Source: Chelydra serpentina
Taxonomy: Eukaryota; Chordata; Testudines; Chelydridae
DNA length: 64,000 nt
Assembly (NCBI GenBank): GCA_037349315.1
Contig: JBAIAC010000018.1
Location: forward strand, 5,642,001 to 5,706,000
Direction: 5' to 3'
The position numbers and the translations under genes were made by a program. Below are positions 23,287 through 35,725 of this stretch, in pieces (position 1 is the stretch's first letter; each line of letters begins with the position of its first letter). The notes under the pieces were generated by a model. The model saw only the letters and a program-made list of their open reading frames with translations, was not told the DNA's origin and did not search any database.

Positions 23287-24744
23287 ACAGATGACCCAAG
23301 TGCCTATATTGTTGTATAGTGGATTTGTTAAATACATTTACAAAAACAACTAAGAATGTGGAGTGACTTTACATAAAAGACCAGAAAACTTCAGAATGGA
23401 CTTTGCAAAGAAGAGACACCACATAGTAAGAATTTAGAGCAAAAGTGTATATATATGTATTATTATGTCTTCCTTACCTAAAGATAGCATTCTAACTCGA
23501 CAGTAACATATTAGCTGAAATTAACATTGAGACATATTTTAAAATAGCTTCCTCTTCACACTGGGAATCTCTGTGCAGTACACCATTAAAAGCCGTATCA
23601 TCAACCTCTCCATTACTGCAGTGCATCATAATTCTTTGTAGCTCTCAGAATGCATGTCAAGTTCTAAGCAGTTCACTCCATGAAGACTATGACACATGAA
23701 CTTCACACCGATAAACATGCTCTTTAATTTGTAAATTATGTATTCTGACATCATAGAACATAAACCTTTGACATACAAAACATGTCTATCAGGAGCTAAT
23801 TTAAAACTGAAGCCTTGATGGAAATAAAAACAGTGTTTATATATTGCCTTGAGGTGGTTGCTTTTCAGCTTCTGGGGATGGAGTGTTTCACAGAGAGGTA
23901 CAAGTCTCATAACAGTGCAAACTATCAAGACAATATAGAACAACAAATGAAATAATTGCCAGGAAAAAAATCTCAGCGAAACGTGAGCGTAAATTGGGGA
24001 GCATCTTTGCATACATCAGGAAATAAAATATAAAATAAATATAGAAAAACTGAAATAGCATGGGTCACAAATCTCTCTCTGGAAGGCTTCTATGCAGAAA
24101 TATGACAATTGTTATATATAATTGTCCTTTTTATAATGTTAAATATATTTTTCTTAAGTATGCTACTATCTATATCTATATATATAAAATTACAAATATA
24201 ACAGAATGGGGAAAAAGTTTGTCCAGTGTAAGTTCATTTGATATGAGCAATCAACAGTGAGGAGAGTTTACAGTTATTGTAGTTCTTACGATGGGCATGA
24301 AATTGCTCCCATTGAGGTCTATGACAAAACTTCATTATAGCTAAATAGTCTAGACCTAGGACCAGATCTTTGCCCCTGTTCTTGCTAATTTGCACCACGG
24401 GCATCACAGAATAGCTGTAAAGACCACAGATCCCGTCCCCTCAGGTATTATCCCACCAAGGCGGGATTTCCACTGTAGGCAAACCTCCAGGTGGAATAGA
24501 GCCACTGCAGTGGCTCCTGTGCTACTCCCCTCCTGGTCCCATGGGGAGTGGGTATAGCTGAGACAAAAGGGATGTGGCTGGGGGGTATTCCTAGATCCTA
24601 GTAATGCCTTCCTGCTGCAATGATCCCTGGGCACCAGACGCAGATAAGAATAACTCAGAGCAGTTCCAAGGCTCTAACTTACACCAGGTGTCACATACAT
24701 CAGGATCGGGGTTGTTTTGTCCCTTGCCCTCTGCGTTTTGTGCT
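23287..24744. other. AT-rich interval, including a TA-rich stretch
   Basis: No gene recognised. 24160-24190 is a (TA)n-like stretch. 24295-24375 contains a decayed CCATTGAGGTCTATG palindrome. 24360-24740 has phrases suggestive of an unclassified dispersed repeat. Confidence 0.4.
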
Positions 24745-26069
24745 AAATATTGCTCAGATGATAATACTGTGGAGCTGAAGATGGCATAGAAGCAGAGTCC
24801 CTAGCGATTGCATATTGTTCCACGAAGGTGTGGACTGATGCCCACATAACCACTCTGTAGATCTCTGAGATGGGGACATCCTTAAAGAAGGTGACAGATG
24901 AGGAGATTGATCTTGTGGAATGATTCCTTTGTGGGGACATAATATTTTTTGTCTGCCCCCTTGCACGTGGGGGCTACTGATGTCAGGGTTTGCAATACTG
25001 TCTCAGCTGGGTCTAGGAGAGTCTTGTTGATTGAGAGGGTGATTTTCAATGAGGAGGAAGAGTGAAGGATGTCCACGAGCTGGTGGTGTGTGTCTTTGAC
25101 CTCCTCCAGTGGTCTGCCACTCTTTTCACCAGCTCCTGAAACAAGTGGAAGTCATTTGCCATGAAAGGTGGTGAAAGCTTCATCCAGGGAAGAGGAGGAT
25201 ATGGCCTTAGGTGTTACCTCCTTCTCCATGTTCCCTTCTTGCTTCTCCATTTCTTGAGGCTCTGAGGCCTTCGATGCTGTGGCTAAGGGAGCATGCCTGT
25301 GGAATTGCTGGGTGATACTTAGCACCCTTGAGGCAGGTTGTCGGTGCGCCACCCAAGGATCCCAATATGGGCACTGTGTTGGCATAGGTCCTGATGGAGG
25401 TGCCCAGGTGTGGCTGTACCAAGATTGTGGTGATGCCATCTGCTGATATGTTCCCAGATCTTGTTGATGGTGGGTCCCATATGGACCTTGAGAGGAGTAC
25501 TGCAAAAGTCCCTCCAGCTCACTATACGACCCTTCACTTGACAACGGAGTGGCACAGCATGATTGTGGGGAGATACCCTGTGCCTGGCAATGGCTCAGTG
25601 CCATGAGCTCGGTACTGAGGGGCAGAGAGTTGGGTACCTTCAACACACCTCGGTCACCATCTGATGGAATTCCGCTGGTACCAAGTGCACCAGCATCAGT
25701 GACAGTGCCGAGGGAGATGGAGAACTTGTCCGCACCGGTCTCTCTGGTGCCAGGTGGGCTAATATCACTGCCAGTACCAATGTTGACTTGTGTACCGGGA
25801 GTATCTTAGGCCATTTGCCCATATCTCTTGGTACTAAAGATTCAGTGCCCATACCCAAAGGGTCTGTGGACCTGTCAACAGTACTGGAGGCCGACATTTG
25901 CCGTGAGTGCCGGATGATCTCCGTGCCGGCGGTGCTGAGGATACCGAGCAAGATGGTGATCACTTTCAGCTGTCCTTGAGCTCGCTGAGGAGACTTCCCA
26001 CTCTCTTTTCCATCTTACTGAAAGGAGTCCCCAGACCATTTCTTCAGCTCACTATCCTTCAAAGTCTAA

Positions 26070-26365
26070 GGGTAGGTCTACACTTACCCGTCGCGTCGGA
26101 GGCGTCGGATCGATGTTCTGGGTTCGATTTATCGCGTCTTGTCTAGACGCGATAAATCGAACCAGGAAGTGCTCCCCCGTTGACGCTGGTAATCCGGCTC
26201 GACGAACGGAGTAGGCGGAGTCGACGGGGGAGCCTGCGCGCCGCGTGTGGACCCCGGGTAAGTACCTTTTCATTCGAACTAAGATAGTTCGACTTCAGCT
26301 ACGTTATTCACGTAGCTGAAGTTGCGTATCTTAGTTCGAATTGGGGGGTTAGTGTAGACCAGCCC
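26070..26365. mobile_element. PIF/Harbinger-like MITE, family A, copy 2 (inside the DIRS relic)
   Basis: Ends GGGTAGGTCTACACTTACC and GGTTAGTGTAGACCAGCCC form an imperfect inverted repeat. Flanks are TAA (26067-26069) and AAA, close to a Harbinger TWA duplication. It carries a perfect 18-bp stem with 7-base loop (26121-26138 with 26146-26163). A nested double hairpin pairs 26272-26286 with 26327-26341 and 26292-26304 with 26310-26322. CG-rich with many CpG sites, unlike its surroundings. Confidence 0.9.
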
Positions 26366-26660
26366 AAAGGTTGAGGGGAAGATTCACACTCGTCAGAGGG
26401 CTGGGGTCGGAGAGCTGCCTTCATAAAGATGATTTTTTGGCAAAGCTCTCTGTCCTTGCGGAATCTCAGTCAGAGCTGCTGGCAAAGGCAGCACGTCTAT
26501 TGGATATGGCCTTCACCGAGACAGTGGATGCACTGAGAGTGCCTGTCCGCAACAAAGCTCACCTTACTGCAGTTGTGGCACTTCTTGAATTGCAGCAAGC
26601 CAGGCATACACTTGTCCAGAGGGTTCTCCCCACCGGGGTTCAGCACAAGAACAAAGTTAT

Positions 26661-26705
26661 TTCTTCATCTTTCTTCTTCTTCTTCTTCTTCTTCTTCTTT
26701 TTTTT
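26661..26705 (+). repeat. (TTC)n microsatellite
   Basis: About ten TTC units followed by a T run, within the leader-proximal gag part of the DIRS relic (poly-Lys codons on the minus strand). Confidence 0.9.
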
Positions 26706-27003
26706 AAAGACACAGCCAAATAAAAAGTCAGAAGAAGAAAAGAAACAAAAAGGCTTCCAAAGAAGCTAAAATTTAACAAATGAAAGAGAGTTAGCGATCC
26801 ACTATCGGACAGCTAACGGCTCCATCTCTAGCCAGAGGCGGTTGAGAAGGAACTGCGTGCACTGGGTAGCCTTGTGGCACAGCACAAGAAGAGACAGCGC
26901 ATGTGTAGGCCCAACGGACACTGCTACCGAAGTTCTCCAATTAGCAGCACAGGGACACACCCACACCTACAGTGGAGCACCCATAGGGACACTACTCAAA
27001 GAA

Positions 27004-29812
27004 GAAATAATATTTAAGTGAAGATAGTATTCTAATAACAATTTTTGCTTCACGTAGCACTGTTCTATTCTTTGAAAACAGAAGTTGCTTCTTAAGAAGT
27101 ATTGGTCCAGGATTTTATACATATTGCTGCATAAAAGGAAATGACCCTAACATGAATATTTTAGCAAACTTGTGACCAATGCCATAATACTCAGACTTAA
27201 AAATAAAACCCTCTTCAAAAATTTCATGTCAATGGCAGAAAAAATGGCTACAAAAGCGAGAGAGGAATTCAATTCCATGCAACTTCTGTGTGAATAACAA
27301 AAATTTCAGCAGTAGTGGGTACATTTTTTTATGTAATAACAAGAGAGGGACCTTAAAAACTTGCAGGGAAAAGCAGAAAATTTGCCTCAAAATGATTTTT
27401 TAAAAGCAGCTGAACAAAACCATGGCAAGTCAAAATGTTTTCAAAAAAGCCATTCTACTTAGATCAACAAGAAACATCTGCCAGGTTTCAGATATCAAAG
27501 CCCTCACTCAACTTCAAACAAATCAGATCTTTTTGAAAGCAACTGCGGGGCCTCAAGGTACAACACAAACACAAACCTATGTGTTGATGTACTATTTCTC
27601 TTCATAAAAAGTACGATATTTAGGTCATATTAAACACACATATAAAACCCCCAGAATGTGATGCTAGCACTAGCACATCATGTATACCTCCAAATGAAAT
27701 AATTATTGAAAGGAGCTAAGAACTGTTCCTCTGGCAGTACTATGCCAAAACACGCTTTACTTGCTGAAGGGAGACGTGTATCCCAGGGCATTGCCTACCC
27801 CTGAAATAGTTCTAGTGATGTGTGTGCAACCCCTATTTCCCTCACCTGGCACCTCTACCTCCTTCCCTTCAAAAATTGATCATTTAAGCTTAACCCTGTG
27901 TTACCTGACTTCTGAGTGTTGGTTTCTCAAACTTAACATAGCACTAGCTCTTTGCATGGAATTATTTTAATTTAAAAACAAAAACCCCCAAACCTCTGAA
28001 AGCTCAGCTTTTTAAAAAATCTCCATCGGCTCCCACTGTCCAGCTCTTATGTTCTTTGCAGTAAACCACAACAGGCTTATGGGGGAACTTACAAGTTTCG
28101 CCAGCTTTGCCATTTTATACTTTTAAAAATGGATCTTTACCAAACTATGGTCCTTATCTATAATATTCCTATAGTTAGAATGAACAAATACTGCAGGTGG
28201 TCAACACCTAATTTTCACTGGCGTCCACTGCAGGCCCATTGATTTTGGCCTATTCAGTTCGAAGCCTCCTGAACTGAGCCCAACTTAACGGAGGCCATCA
28301 TATCTCAGTGGCATCTTCAACACACAGGTATTTTAAATTTTGAGGCATTTTGTGCAAAGTTTGTTTTCTTCCATTTCACCACACTACTTTCTGTTTATTA
28401 TCTAATCACAGTCCTTTCCTCCACCACCACCCCCATTTGGAATATCAGGCTATGACAAAAGATATTTTTACTCAGTGGTGCTGGAACCATTTGTACAGTG
28501 AGGGTACTGAGAGCCACTGAATCAAACTGTCAACCATGTATATGATGGAAACCACTTCAAGCCAGGGGGTGCGGTAGCACCACTAGTTCCAACACCTATG
28601 TTTTTTACTTTAAAAATAGAAAATGTCCTAAATAAGGACATGGATAAAATAGTTCCCAAATGATGGTACATGTGTTTACAGACCACTTTGTGAGGGAAAG
28701 AACAGATCTGCATTTATGTCCTTCTACAGGAAAAAAAAAGAATACACTTTAGAGAACACATCTACATGTATTTGTAAAAGTAAAAGATCAGTTTCATGTG
28801 TGAATATGTATGAGGGACAACTGCCTGCTAGGAAGGAAAGGTCGTAAGTCTGTGTGCTAAGAAGCAGCAAACAAAAGTGTCTACATACACATTTCTGTGA
28901 TGAGAACCTGTGTATGTAGATGTATCCCTAAACAGTGATGGACATGTGTGCAGAGGTTTTTAACTATGCTGAGTATGCAACTGTGTGATATTTTATGTAT
29001 ATATGGGGCATACTCCAAATGTAGGGCATCTGACAGGTCTGAACTGGCTTTTAATTGATGTATAGCTGTAAGTTCTCAAACTATGAAATATCCTGGGCAA
29101 AATTCTGGTCCTAATGAAGTCAATGGCAAGGATCACATTGACTTCAATGGGGCCATAATTTCCTCCACTGTATACAAAAGAGCTATCATGGGTTAGGATA
29201 GATTTGATTATGACTAATATTGTTTTATGAGAAACTTGATTAGAAATGGCTGAATTTGGAGTGAAATGACTTAAGGGTGAGTTTGAGATGCCCTAAATGT
29301 GAAATGTTCCATGAGTTGGTGGTGCAGGATAGCCTGAATGTCAGATAAAGACAATATTATTCAAACTGTCCATGCAAATAGGGTTCTTCTGAGTTCAAGA
29401 ACAGGAAACCAGTATTAATGTTTTCTTTGCTATTGGAAAACATACTAACAACCAAGTATTAACTATTAAACGGGGTCTGCTAACTTCTGAATTGCCATGC
29501 AATTTCTGAATCACATAAATACATTCTGCTTGCTACAAAGGTAAGCCCTTTAAATTTACATTATGTAAACACAAAGATTTGATGATCCAAGTGTGCTAGG
29601 CTCTTGTTCTAATCAGATTTCATCATTTGAATATGGACTATAGTTACATGTACATAAAGATACAACTAAATGAAATGAGCATGAAAGAGCATGTCCCCGC
29701 AACCCTTACTCACACAAGTAGTGCTTGTGAATGGGTGTATAACCCCACTCTAACAGGGAAGGGGCTAGAGAGCCTCTGTGCACTAAATTAGTCCCACCAC
29801 TCTGGCACTTAA
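27004..29812. other. AT-rich interval
   Basis: No gene recognised. 28545-28600 carries GCGGTAGCACCACTAGTTCC...ACCTATG, a short piece related to the hAT family ending in GGCGCCTATG. 29097-29165 is a decayed TGAAGTCAATGGCAAGG / CATTGACTTCAATGG palindrome. Confidence 0.4.
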
Positions 29813-30089
29813 CGGTAGATCGGCACTACTGCAATCGATGCAGCGAGCGTCGATTTAGCAGGTCTGGTGAAGACACACTAAATCAATGGGAGAACACTCT
29901 CCCATTAATTTGTGTACTCCACTTCCCCAAGAAGTGTAAGGGAAGTTGATGGGAGACACTCTCCCGTCGACACTGCGCAGTGTAGCCATCGCTGTAAGTG
30001 GATCTAACTACGTTGACTTCAGTTACATTATTCATGTAACTGAAGTTGCGTAAGTTAGATCGATTTATTGAGGTAGTGTAGACCAGCCC
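29813..30089. mobile_element. PIF/Harbinger-like MITE, family A, copy 3
   Basis: Right end GGTAGTGTAGACCAGCCC. The left end CGGTAGATCGGCACTAC is a decayed match. Flanks TAA (29810-29812) and TCA (30090-30092) are consistent with a 3-bp target duplication. The interior has the same hairpin as copies 1 and 2 (ACTTCAGTTACAT paired with ATGTAACTGAAGT) inside an outer ATCTAACT/AGTTAGAT stem, and paired GGGAGAACACTCTCCC blocks. Confidence 0.85.
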
Positions 30090-30663
30090 TCAATTATAGA
30101 CCTTGGGGAAAGATTTTATTTCGTGACTCACTTCTCTTTGTTCATCTGTACCACCATTACACCCTTATGATCTTAAGTATAAATGTAATGCCCATGATCC
30201 ATGCACAATTCCCACTGGCACTTGAGGGAATCAAATGCATGAAATAAGGGAAGTTTATGAACTTTTGTGTCGCACTGTATATCACAATAAATAAATTAAA
30301 TGTTTATGAATAAGTTTCATGTCAATAACATGCGACAAGCATGGTGCAAAATTTTCTGTAAAAACCTCCATGAAAACTGAGCATCCACAATGTATGCTGC
30401 TCAGAAATATGCCCTCTGCTGAAAAGCAGAACATTTCTGTCTTATTAGTCTCCATGTTCTGAGATCCATGTGATACCATGTATTTGGTAGTATTAGCCTT
30501 GCATAATATTTTGCTGAATTTATATTTACAATCATTTGCTTCATATACAATTCAAGAGAATGATCATTTGATTTTACCTGCATAAAAATAATTAAGGGCC
30601 TGACCCAGCTACCACTGAAGTCAACAGGAATCTCTCAGCTAAATTCAATGGCATGGGCCCTGA

Positions 30664-30928
30664 GGATATGCCTACTCTGCCGCTGGGAGTGAGCCTCCCA
30701 TCACAAGTAGACAGACTTGTGCTAACTCTTCTCAAGCTAGCGTGCTAAAAATAGCAGTGGAGATGCTGCAGCTTGGGCAGCAGCTCAGGCTTAAAGTCCA
30801 CCCGACCCCTTGGGTCTGAACTCAAGTCTACACTGAGCCACAACATCCACACTGCTATTTGTAGTGAGCTAGCCTGTCTGTCTTTGCAGGCTTAAAGGTT
30901 CACTTCCAGCTGCAGTGTAGACACAGCC
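30664..30928. mobile_element. Harbinger-like MITE, family B, copy 1
   Basis: Left end GGATATGCCTACTCTGC, right end GCAGTGTAGACACAGCC. Flanks TGA and TAA. The interior has AAGCTAGCGTGCTAAAAATAGCAGTGG near the left and CACACTGCTATTTGTAGTGAGCTAGC near the right, so the element is largely palindromic. The same arms occur at 39304-39593. Confidence 0.75.
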
Positions 30929-33378
30929 TAAGTGGCCAAAGGAGTCTAGAACATCAGCATTTATGGAAAGAGTTAATACTTTTATACTTTTTGTTTGTTT
31001 AAAGAGCAATTTTGGGCAAATGTTAAAATAATTGTTACACTGTTAAAAAGGCATTACCTCACCTACCTTGTCTCTCTAATTGTTATAGGATCATTCAAAA
31101 ATGTATTTACCCAGACAGAAACTTTTTCTGCATGGGTCCACAATCACTGATTATGTGCATTACATTTTAAATTTGTGCAGGTTTCTCTATTTTATGCAAA
31201 CTCTCTTTTAACATAAAGAACAAAAGCACTGATATTACTGAGTGAAATTCACTCTTATGCAGAGGGTCAACTGAAGGTCTAGGCACCTCTTAAACCCTTT
31301 TATGAGAGATTAAGTGGAATTTAAGTGGGACTTAAGTGGTGCAAAGACTGTGAGCTGGCCCTGAGCGTAGGGATGAATTTCACCCACTCTAAATGAATAA
31401 TTTAATATTATATTTTCTATGAGTGGGTACTTTGAAAGGTTTTGGAATTGTGAAAATGCTAAACAGAAAATTGTTTTTATTTTTATATGCAAGATGTGTA
31501 ATCATAACTATCCTAATTCTTTTAGTCACTAGTATTTCATAAGGGCTACGTATTATTGATGGCTTCTACCACTGCCCCAGAGAAAATGTAACATTCAAGT
31601 TATTATTTCATGCCCTGAATATGTATGAAGAATGAAATGTCCCTCTGGAACTCTCATAATTTCAGTTATGCTGTTGCATCTACTTTAAAAGTTTTACTGT
31701 ATTTCTATGAAAGATTACTCTATGCACTCTTCAAGAAAACATTTGCTATAATTTCTTTTAGAGAAGCCAGAGAAGATCTTTGGGACTCGAAGGCTATGGG
31801 CCAAATCTTATAGTCTTTAACTAAGCAAAAATCCCATTGACTTTAATGGGAATTTTGCTTGAGTAAAGACTGCAGATCGGTCCTATGTGAGCAAAGTACA
31901 TAATGTGATTCCCGAGAGTTCTAAATGTGACAAAAACTTCTGGGTTCAAGAAAACCTATCTGCATATTATGAACATGTAATATGATTTACATGAGGGAAC
32001 TTCTATTTCCTTCTTATTCCATTGATTACAAAACAATTCCCACTGCCCCCTTTGCAGTGATACTTTTATTAAAAGTATATTTTAATCAATTTAGGGGGGA
32101 AATTTCAGTCCAAAAAGCAAAATAAATATGCACAGGAAAACATCATTCATAGTTTAAAGCTAAAATAAAAGACATTCCCCTATATTGGGAAAAGAAAATA
32201 CTCCCACAGAATTACATACTACTAGATTCTTTGTGAACTACATTAGGAGAATAATGCTTTTATTACTTCCATAAAAGATTTTCCAGCATCCTTCCTCTAG
32301 AAAGCCCTAACTTAGCTCACTATTAATTGCTTTAGTAACATAAAGATATTCAATCCATGTTGACCCTGTGGGGCACATTTTAGTGAAACCAAAACAAAAA
32401 AACAACAAAAAAAAACCTTTTAGTACACATTCCTTTCCACTCCTAGCTGTAATGATTGTAATTAATCTGTATTATATTTCAGTACATCTTTCAAATAGCA
32501 CTTTCCTTCACTTGGGTTTTTGTGATTTGAAGGAAAGCATATTTGCTTTTTTGGATGCATGAATGTGTATATATATGTATAAGGTAAGAAGTGTTTATAT
32601 GTGCATAAACATATATAAAGTGAAATGAATGTCTTTTTAGTATTTGACTGGAAGCAGTTTTACAAGGAAAATAAGATTGACTGTTATAGAGGGTCCCCTA
32701 GTTTGTTTCTGAAAACAAAGGTCAGACCGTACATAATTCTCACATGAGCCTAACCAGCATTCTTGACATTTCAAGAGTTCATAAAGTGTCAAAAATGCAA
32801 ACAAGGCACACAGAAACTACAATCCCAGTAAAGTCCATACAATATGCGGTAGAAATTAAGAACAGAACCATTGTTAGCCCTCAGGAATCCGGTCAATATT
32901 TGTGGCAGTACATCCATCCATGGAACTCAATGTCCATCTCATAGGAAAACTTGCAGATTTATGTAAATCTAACCATTTTGCCAAAATTTACAAATTCACA
33001 GCATGTCTATTTTAGAAGCTGATTCAGCCATCTCTAAAGTGCCTTAACAGCATCATGAGAACCAAGTGATAGTGATTGGTGCCACAAAAGTATTGTAGTG
33101 GGAACCGGTAGCGAAACGTACGTTTAGAATGCCTAACACTTTTGATCATAAAAGATTCTTATGACCTTTTATTGAGGTCCATTGTTTGCAGAAGGCCTTT
33201 GAAATTTGGCAGGGACAAGCACCAAGGCTAGAGATGTGCCTTAAACATGTCCCACGAAATTCACTTAGGTTTGGCTGAGAAACAAACTTCTGAAATTTGT
33301 CATCTCCCTTCACTCCCTTTTTTCCGTAGAAAAATGTTAGCAGCATGCCAAAATAAAATTGACCATAAACATTCTAAG
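30929..33378. other. AT-rich interval with a Penelope-type end scrap and a palindrome
   Basis: 31045-31085 (ATTACCTCACCTACCTTGTCTCTCTAAT) is a short scrap of the same terminal sequence seen at 37450-37475. 31815-31868 is an imperfect palindrome centred on CCCATTGACTTTAATGGG. 32555-32625 is rich in TATATG. No gene recognised. Confidence 0.4.
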
Positions 33379-33533
33379 CACTGTTCCCTCTAAGCTGTGC
33401 GCGTGCACACAGATTCTAAATCCCGTGCACACGGCGAAACATTGCACGCACAAAAATTTGCACAGAAGCACAACAATTTGTATAGAAGACATTTTTTGCG
33501 CATACGGCCTGTCAAAAATTAGAGGGAACATTG
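33379..33533. mobile_element. hAT-type MITE with perfect 8-bp target duplication
   Basis: Terminal repeats CACTGTTCCCTCTAA and TTAGAGGGAACATTG pair with one mismatch. ATTCTAAG occurs exactly on both sides (33371-33378 and 33534-33541). The interior is rich in GTGCACAC/GCGCAT phrases. No coding capacity. Confidence 0.9.
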
Positions 33534-33541
33534 ATTCTAAG

Positions 33542-35334
33542 TAGGGTCCATGCCAACATCACCATGCACTGCACTGGGAACACCTGGCAGCTGCAGAAGC
33601 AGCTGTAGTGGGGGAAGGGAGGGAGAGAGAACCACACCCTCCCCAGATCTATAGTCTCCATCTCCCTCAGGGATAAGAGCTCCCTTCATTGCCTGGGGGA
33701 GGGGGAGAGGAAACAGATAGAGCTCCTCCAAGTTAACTGCCCCCATACTATTACTCAGAACATGGTTTCAAACCTTCAGCACTTCAGAAAAGAAAAAAAT
33801 GAAATATACCTACATAGATCTTCAAAGCCATTAAAAGCAAGAGAGACATTTCAGACACTAGGCTCAAACACCAGGTATAGTATAAGAACTTTTAGGAGGG
33901 AGAAGAATGGCATGAGCACTTGCTTAACTGCAAACCAGCAATGGATCTCAATTTAACATAACAAAAAACAAGTAATTAACCTCTGTACTGAAAGACAAAG
34001 CTTTACAGATCATGCAAAAAGAACGAGATTTCTAAGGGTAATAGGAAATGTAAAAACCTGTCAAATTACACATCACATGTACCATCCAATTTTCATGTTC
34101 ATAAAAAGGCCAAAGGGGAGCTACAGCAGCTAGACAATGGACTTCAACTGAAAAAGTTGAACGTTCAATGCCATAGGTATTCCCTAACCCAGTGGTGCCA
34201 AAACTAAAACACCCTTGTGAAATACATCAATATACTGCTGCCTAATAAAGACATTAGAAATGAAAGATATCTCACACCACTGTAGATGACACTATTACCT
34301 ACTTAAATGATATCAAAGCATGTTTAAAATTAGATTTAATCTCTGTGTACCATCAATTAAAATTAATCAAGACTACCACTATATTAACATTCTCAACACA
34401 CACTGAACCGTGATTTGAATTTTTTGGCATCCCATCTGCAGCAGAAATCTTTCAGATTGATACTAAAGGAACACTGTCATGTTTAAATGGAGTATTGAAT
34501 GTCAGTGATTACATTTTAGTACATAGAAAAATGCAAGAATAATGACACCAGATTGGAGGCCATCTTTCAAAGACAGAAAGAACAATTCGGCCTTACATGA
34601 GAAAAATGTGATTATTAATGAGCATTTGAATTTTATGGCTGTTTTTTAAGAAAAAGGGAGTGTCTGATGACCCCCTGAAAGTCATAGGCATAAAACAAAA
34701 ACCTATGAACTATAAAACACTGCAGAGATAAGCAGCTTTCTGGACCTAGTCTCTCTCTCTTTCTTTCTTTCTTTCCTCACATCTGCCCCCTGCCACTGTC
34801 ATTGTCTTATTCACAACATGGCTCTTACTTAGCTTTTATGTAAAATAACATTTTAAAAAGATTAAAAAACAAAGCAAAACATGAGAATGTACAAAAACAC
34901 ATCAAAATGCCCTGAAAACATTTTTAAAAAATACAGAGACCAGTGATTCTATCATATCATACTCTGACTCACAGAAACAAAACAGAAATAGTGAACAAAG
35001 TTTACTCTAATTGAAAGGCTTTTAACAACTAACTCAAATGTCAGATTGAGTTTGCACGGCTGGTAGTTAGAAAAACACAACTTTGAAATTGATCAGATTT
35101 GTTATGAAAATCATTGTGAAACTGGAAATATGGAATTGTAAAGGCCATTTTTAAAGCATCACCTTTCAAAATTTAACCACCAAAATTTAACTTTCATTCT
35201 GTTATAAGCAAAAGTAAGTAAGTAAATGTAAAATAATAAGATCAGAACTTAACTATATAGCACAACTAAGATGCCTCTAGCAAATGCATTATTTAATAGA
35301 CCACTGAGTAATAAACTGCTGTCCATACAATCAG
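33542..35334. other. AT-rich interval
   Basis: No gene recognised. A short CT-rich piece with (CTTT)n lies at 34749-34776. A translation around 33740-33950 is open but has no family likeness. Confidence 0.4.
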
Positions 35335-35725
35335 TGGTACGGAGAGGGGTTGGGGCAGTCAGAGGACAGGGAGCGGGGGTGTTGGATGGGGAAGAGGTTC
35401 TGGGGGGGGGCCTCCTAGGGGGTGGGTGTGTAGACAGGGGTCAGGGCAGTCAGGGGACAGGTAGGGAGTGAGGTCCTAGGGGGGAAGTTAGGGTCGGGGG
35501 GTCTCAGGAGGGGCAGTCAGAGGACAAGGAGCAGGAGGGCTTAGATAGGGGATGGAGTCCTGGGGGGTTGGTTAGGGACAGGGGTCCCAGGAGGGGGCGG
35601 TCAGGGGACAAGGAGCGGGGAGGGAGGTTGGATGGGTTGGAGGTTCTGAGGGGGGCAGTTAGGGGGCAGGAAGAGGGAGGGGGTCAGATAGAGGGCGGAG
35701 CCAGGCTGTTTGGGGAGGCACAGCC
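35335..35725 (+). repeat. G-rich minisatellite
   Basis: Imperfect tandem units, roughly 70-100 bp each, built from GGCAGTCAGGGGACAGG, GGAGCGGGGG, TTGGATGGG and GGTTCTGGGGGG blocks; about four to five units are visible. Indels and substitutions distinguish the units. Many runs of four or more G on the plus strand give G-quadruplex potential. The Gly/Arg-rich open frames across it are composition artefacts. Confidence 0.85.

Larger units (their letters stand above)
24745..27003 (-). mobile_element. DIRS-type retrotransposon relic: 5' leader and gag-like region
   Basis: Read on the minus strand from 27003: a leader with CACTGTAGGTGTGGG, then from about 26640 a frame reading DKCMPGLLQFKKCHNC, followed by QCIHCLGEGH, giving a CxxC...CxxC...H pattern. 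Next comes a Ser/Pro-rich stretch with a 164-codon open frame (25646-25152) containing SHTWAPPSGPMPTQCPYWDPW and ending SSSSLDEAF. Then DILHSSSSLKITLS and LTSVAPTCKGADKKYYVP (about 25076-24940), which match the end of turtle DIRS gag. After a jump comes EIYRVVMWASVHTFVEQYAI (about 24870-24800), which recalls a tyrosine recombinase C-terminus. The RT section is absent. A Harbinger MITE at 26070-26365 splits it. Multiple frameshifts make it dead. Confidence 0.7.

Noticed and set aside
24745..25646. 164-codon open frame at 25152-25646 (minus) as a host gene
   Set aside because: Ser/Pro-rich and flanked by recognisable DIRS gag blocks on the same strand; better explained as element remnant.
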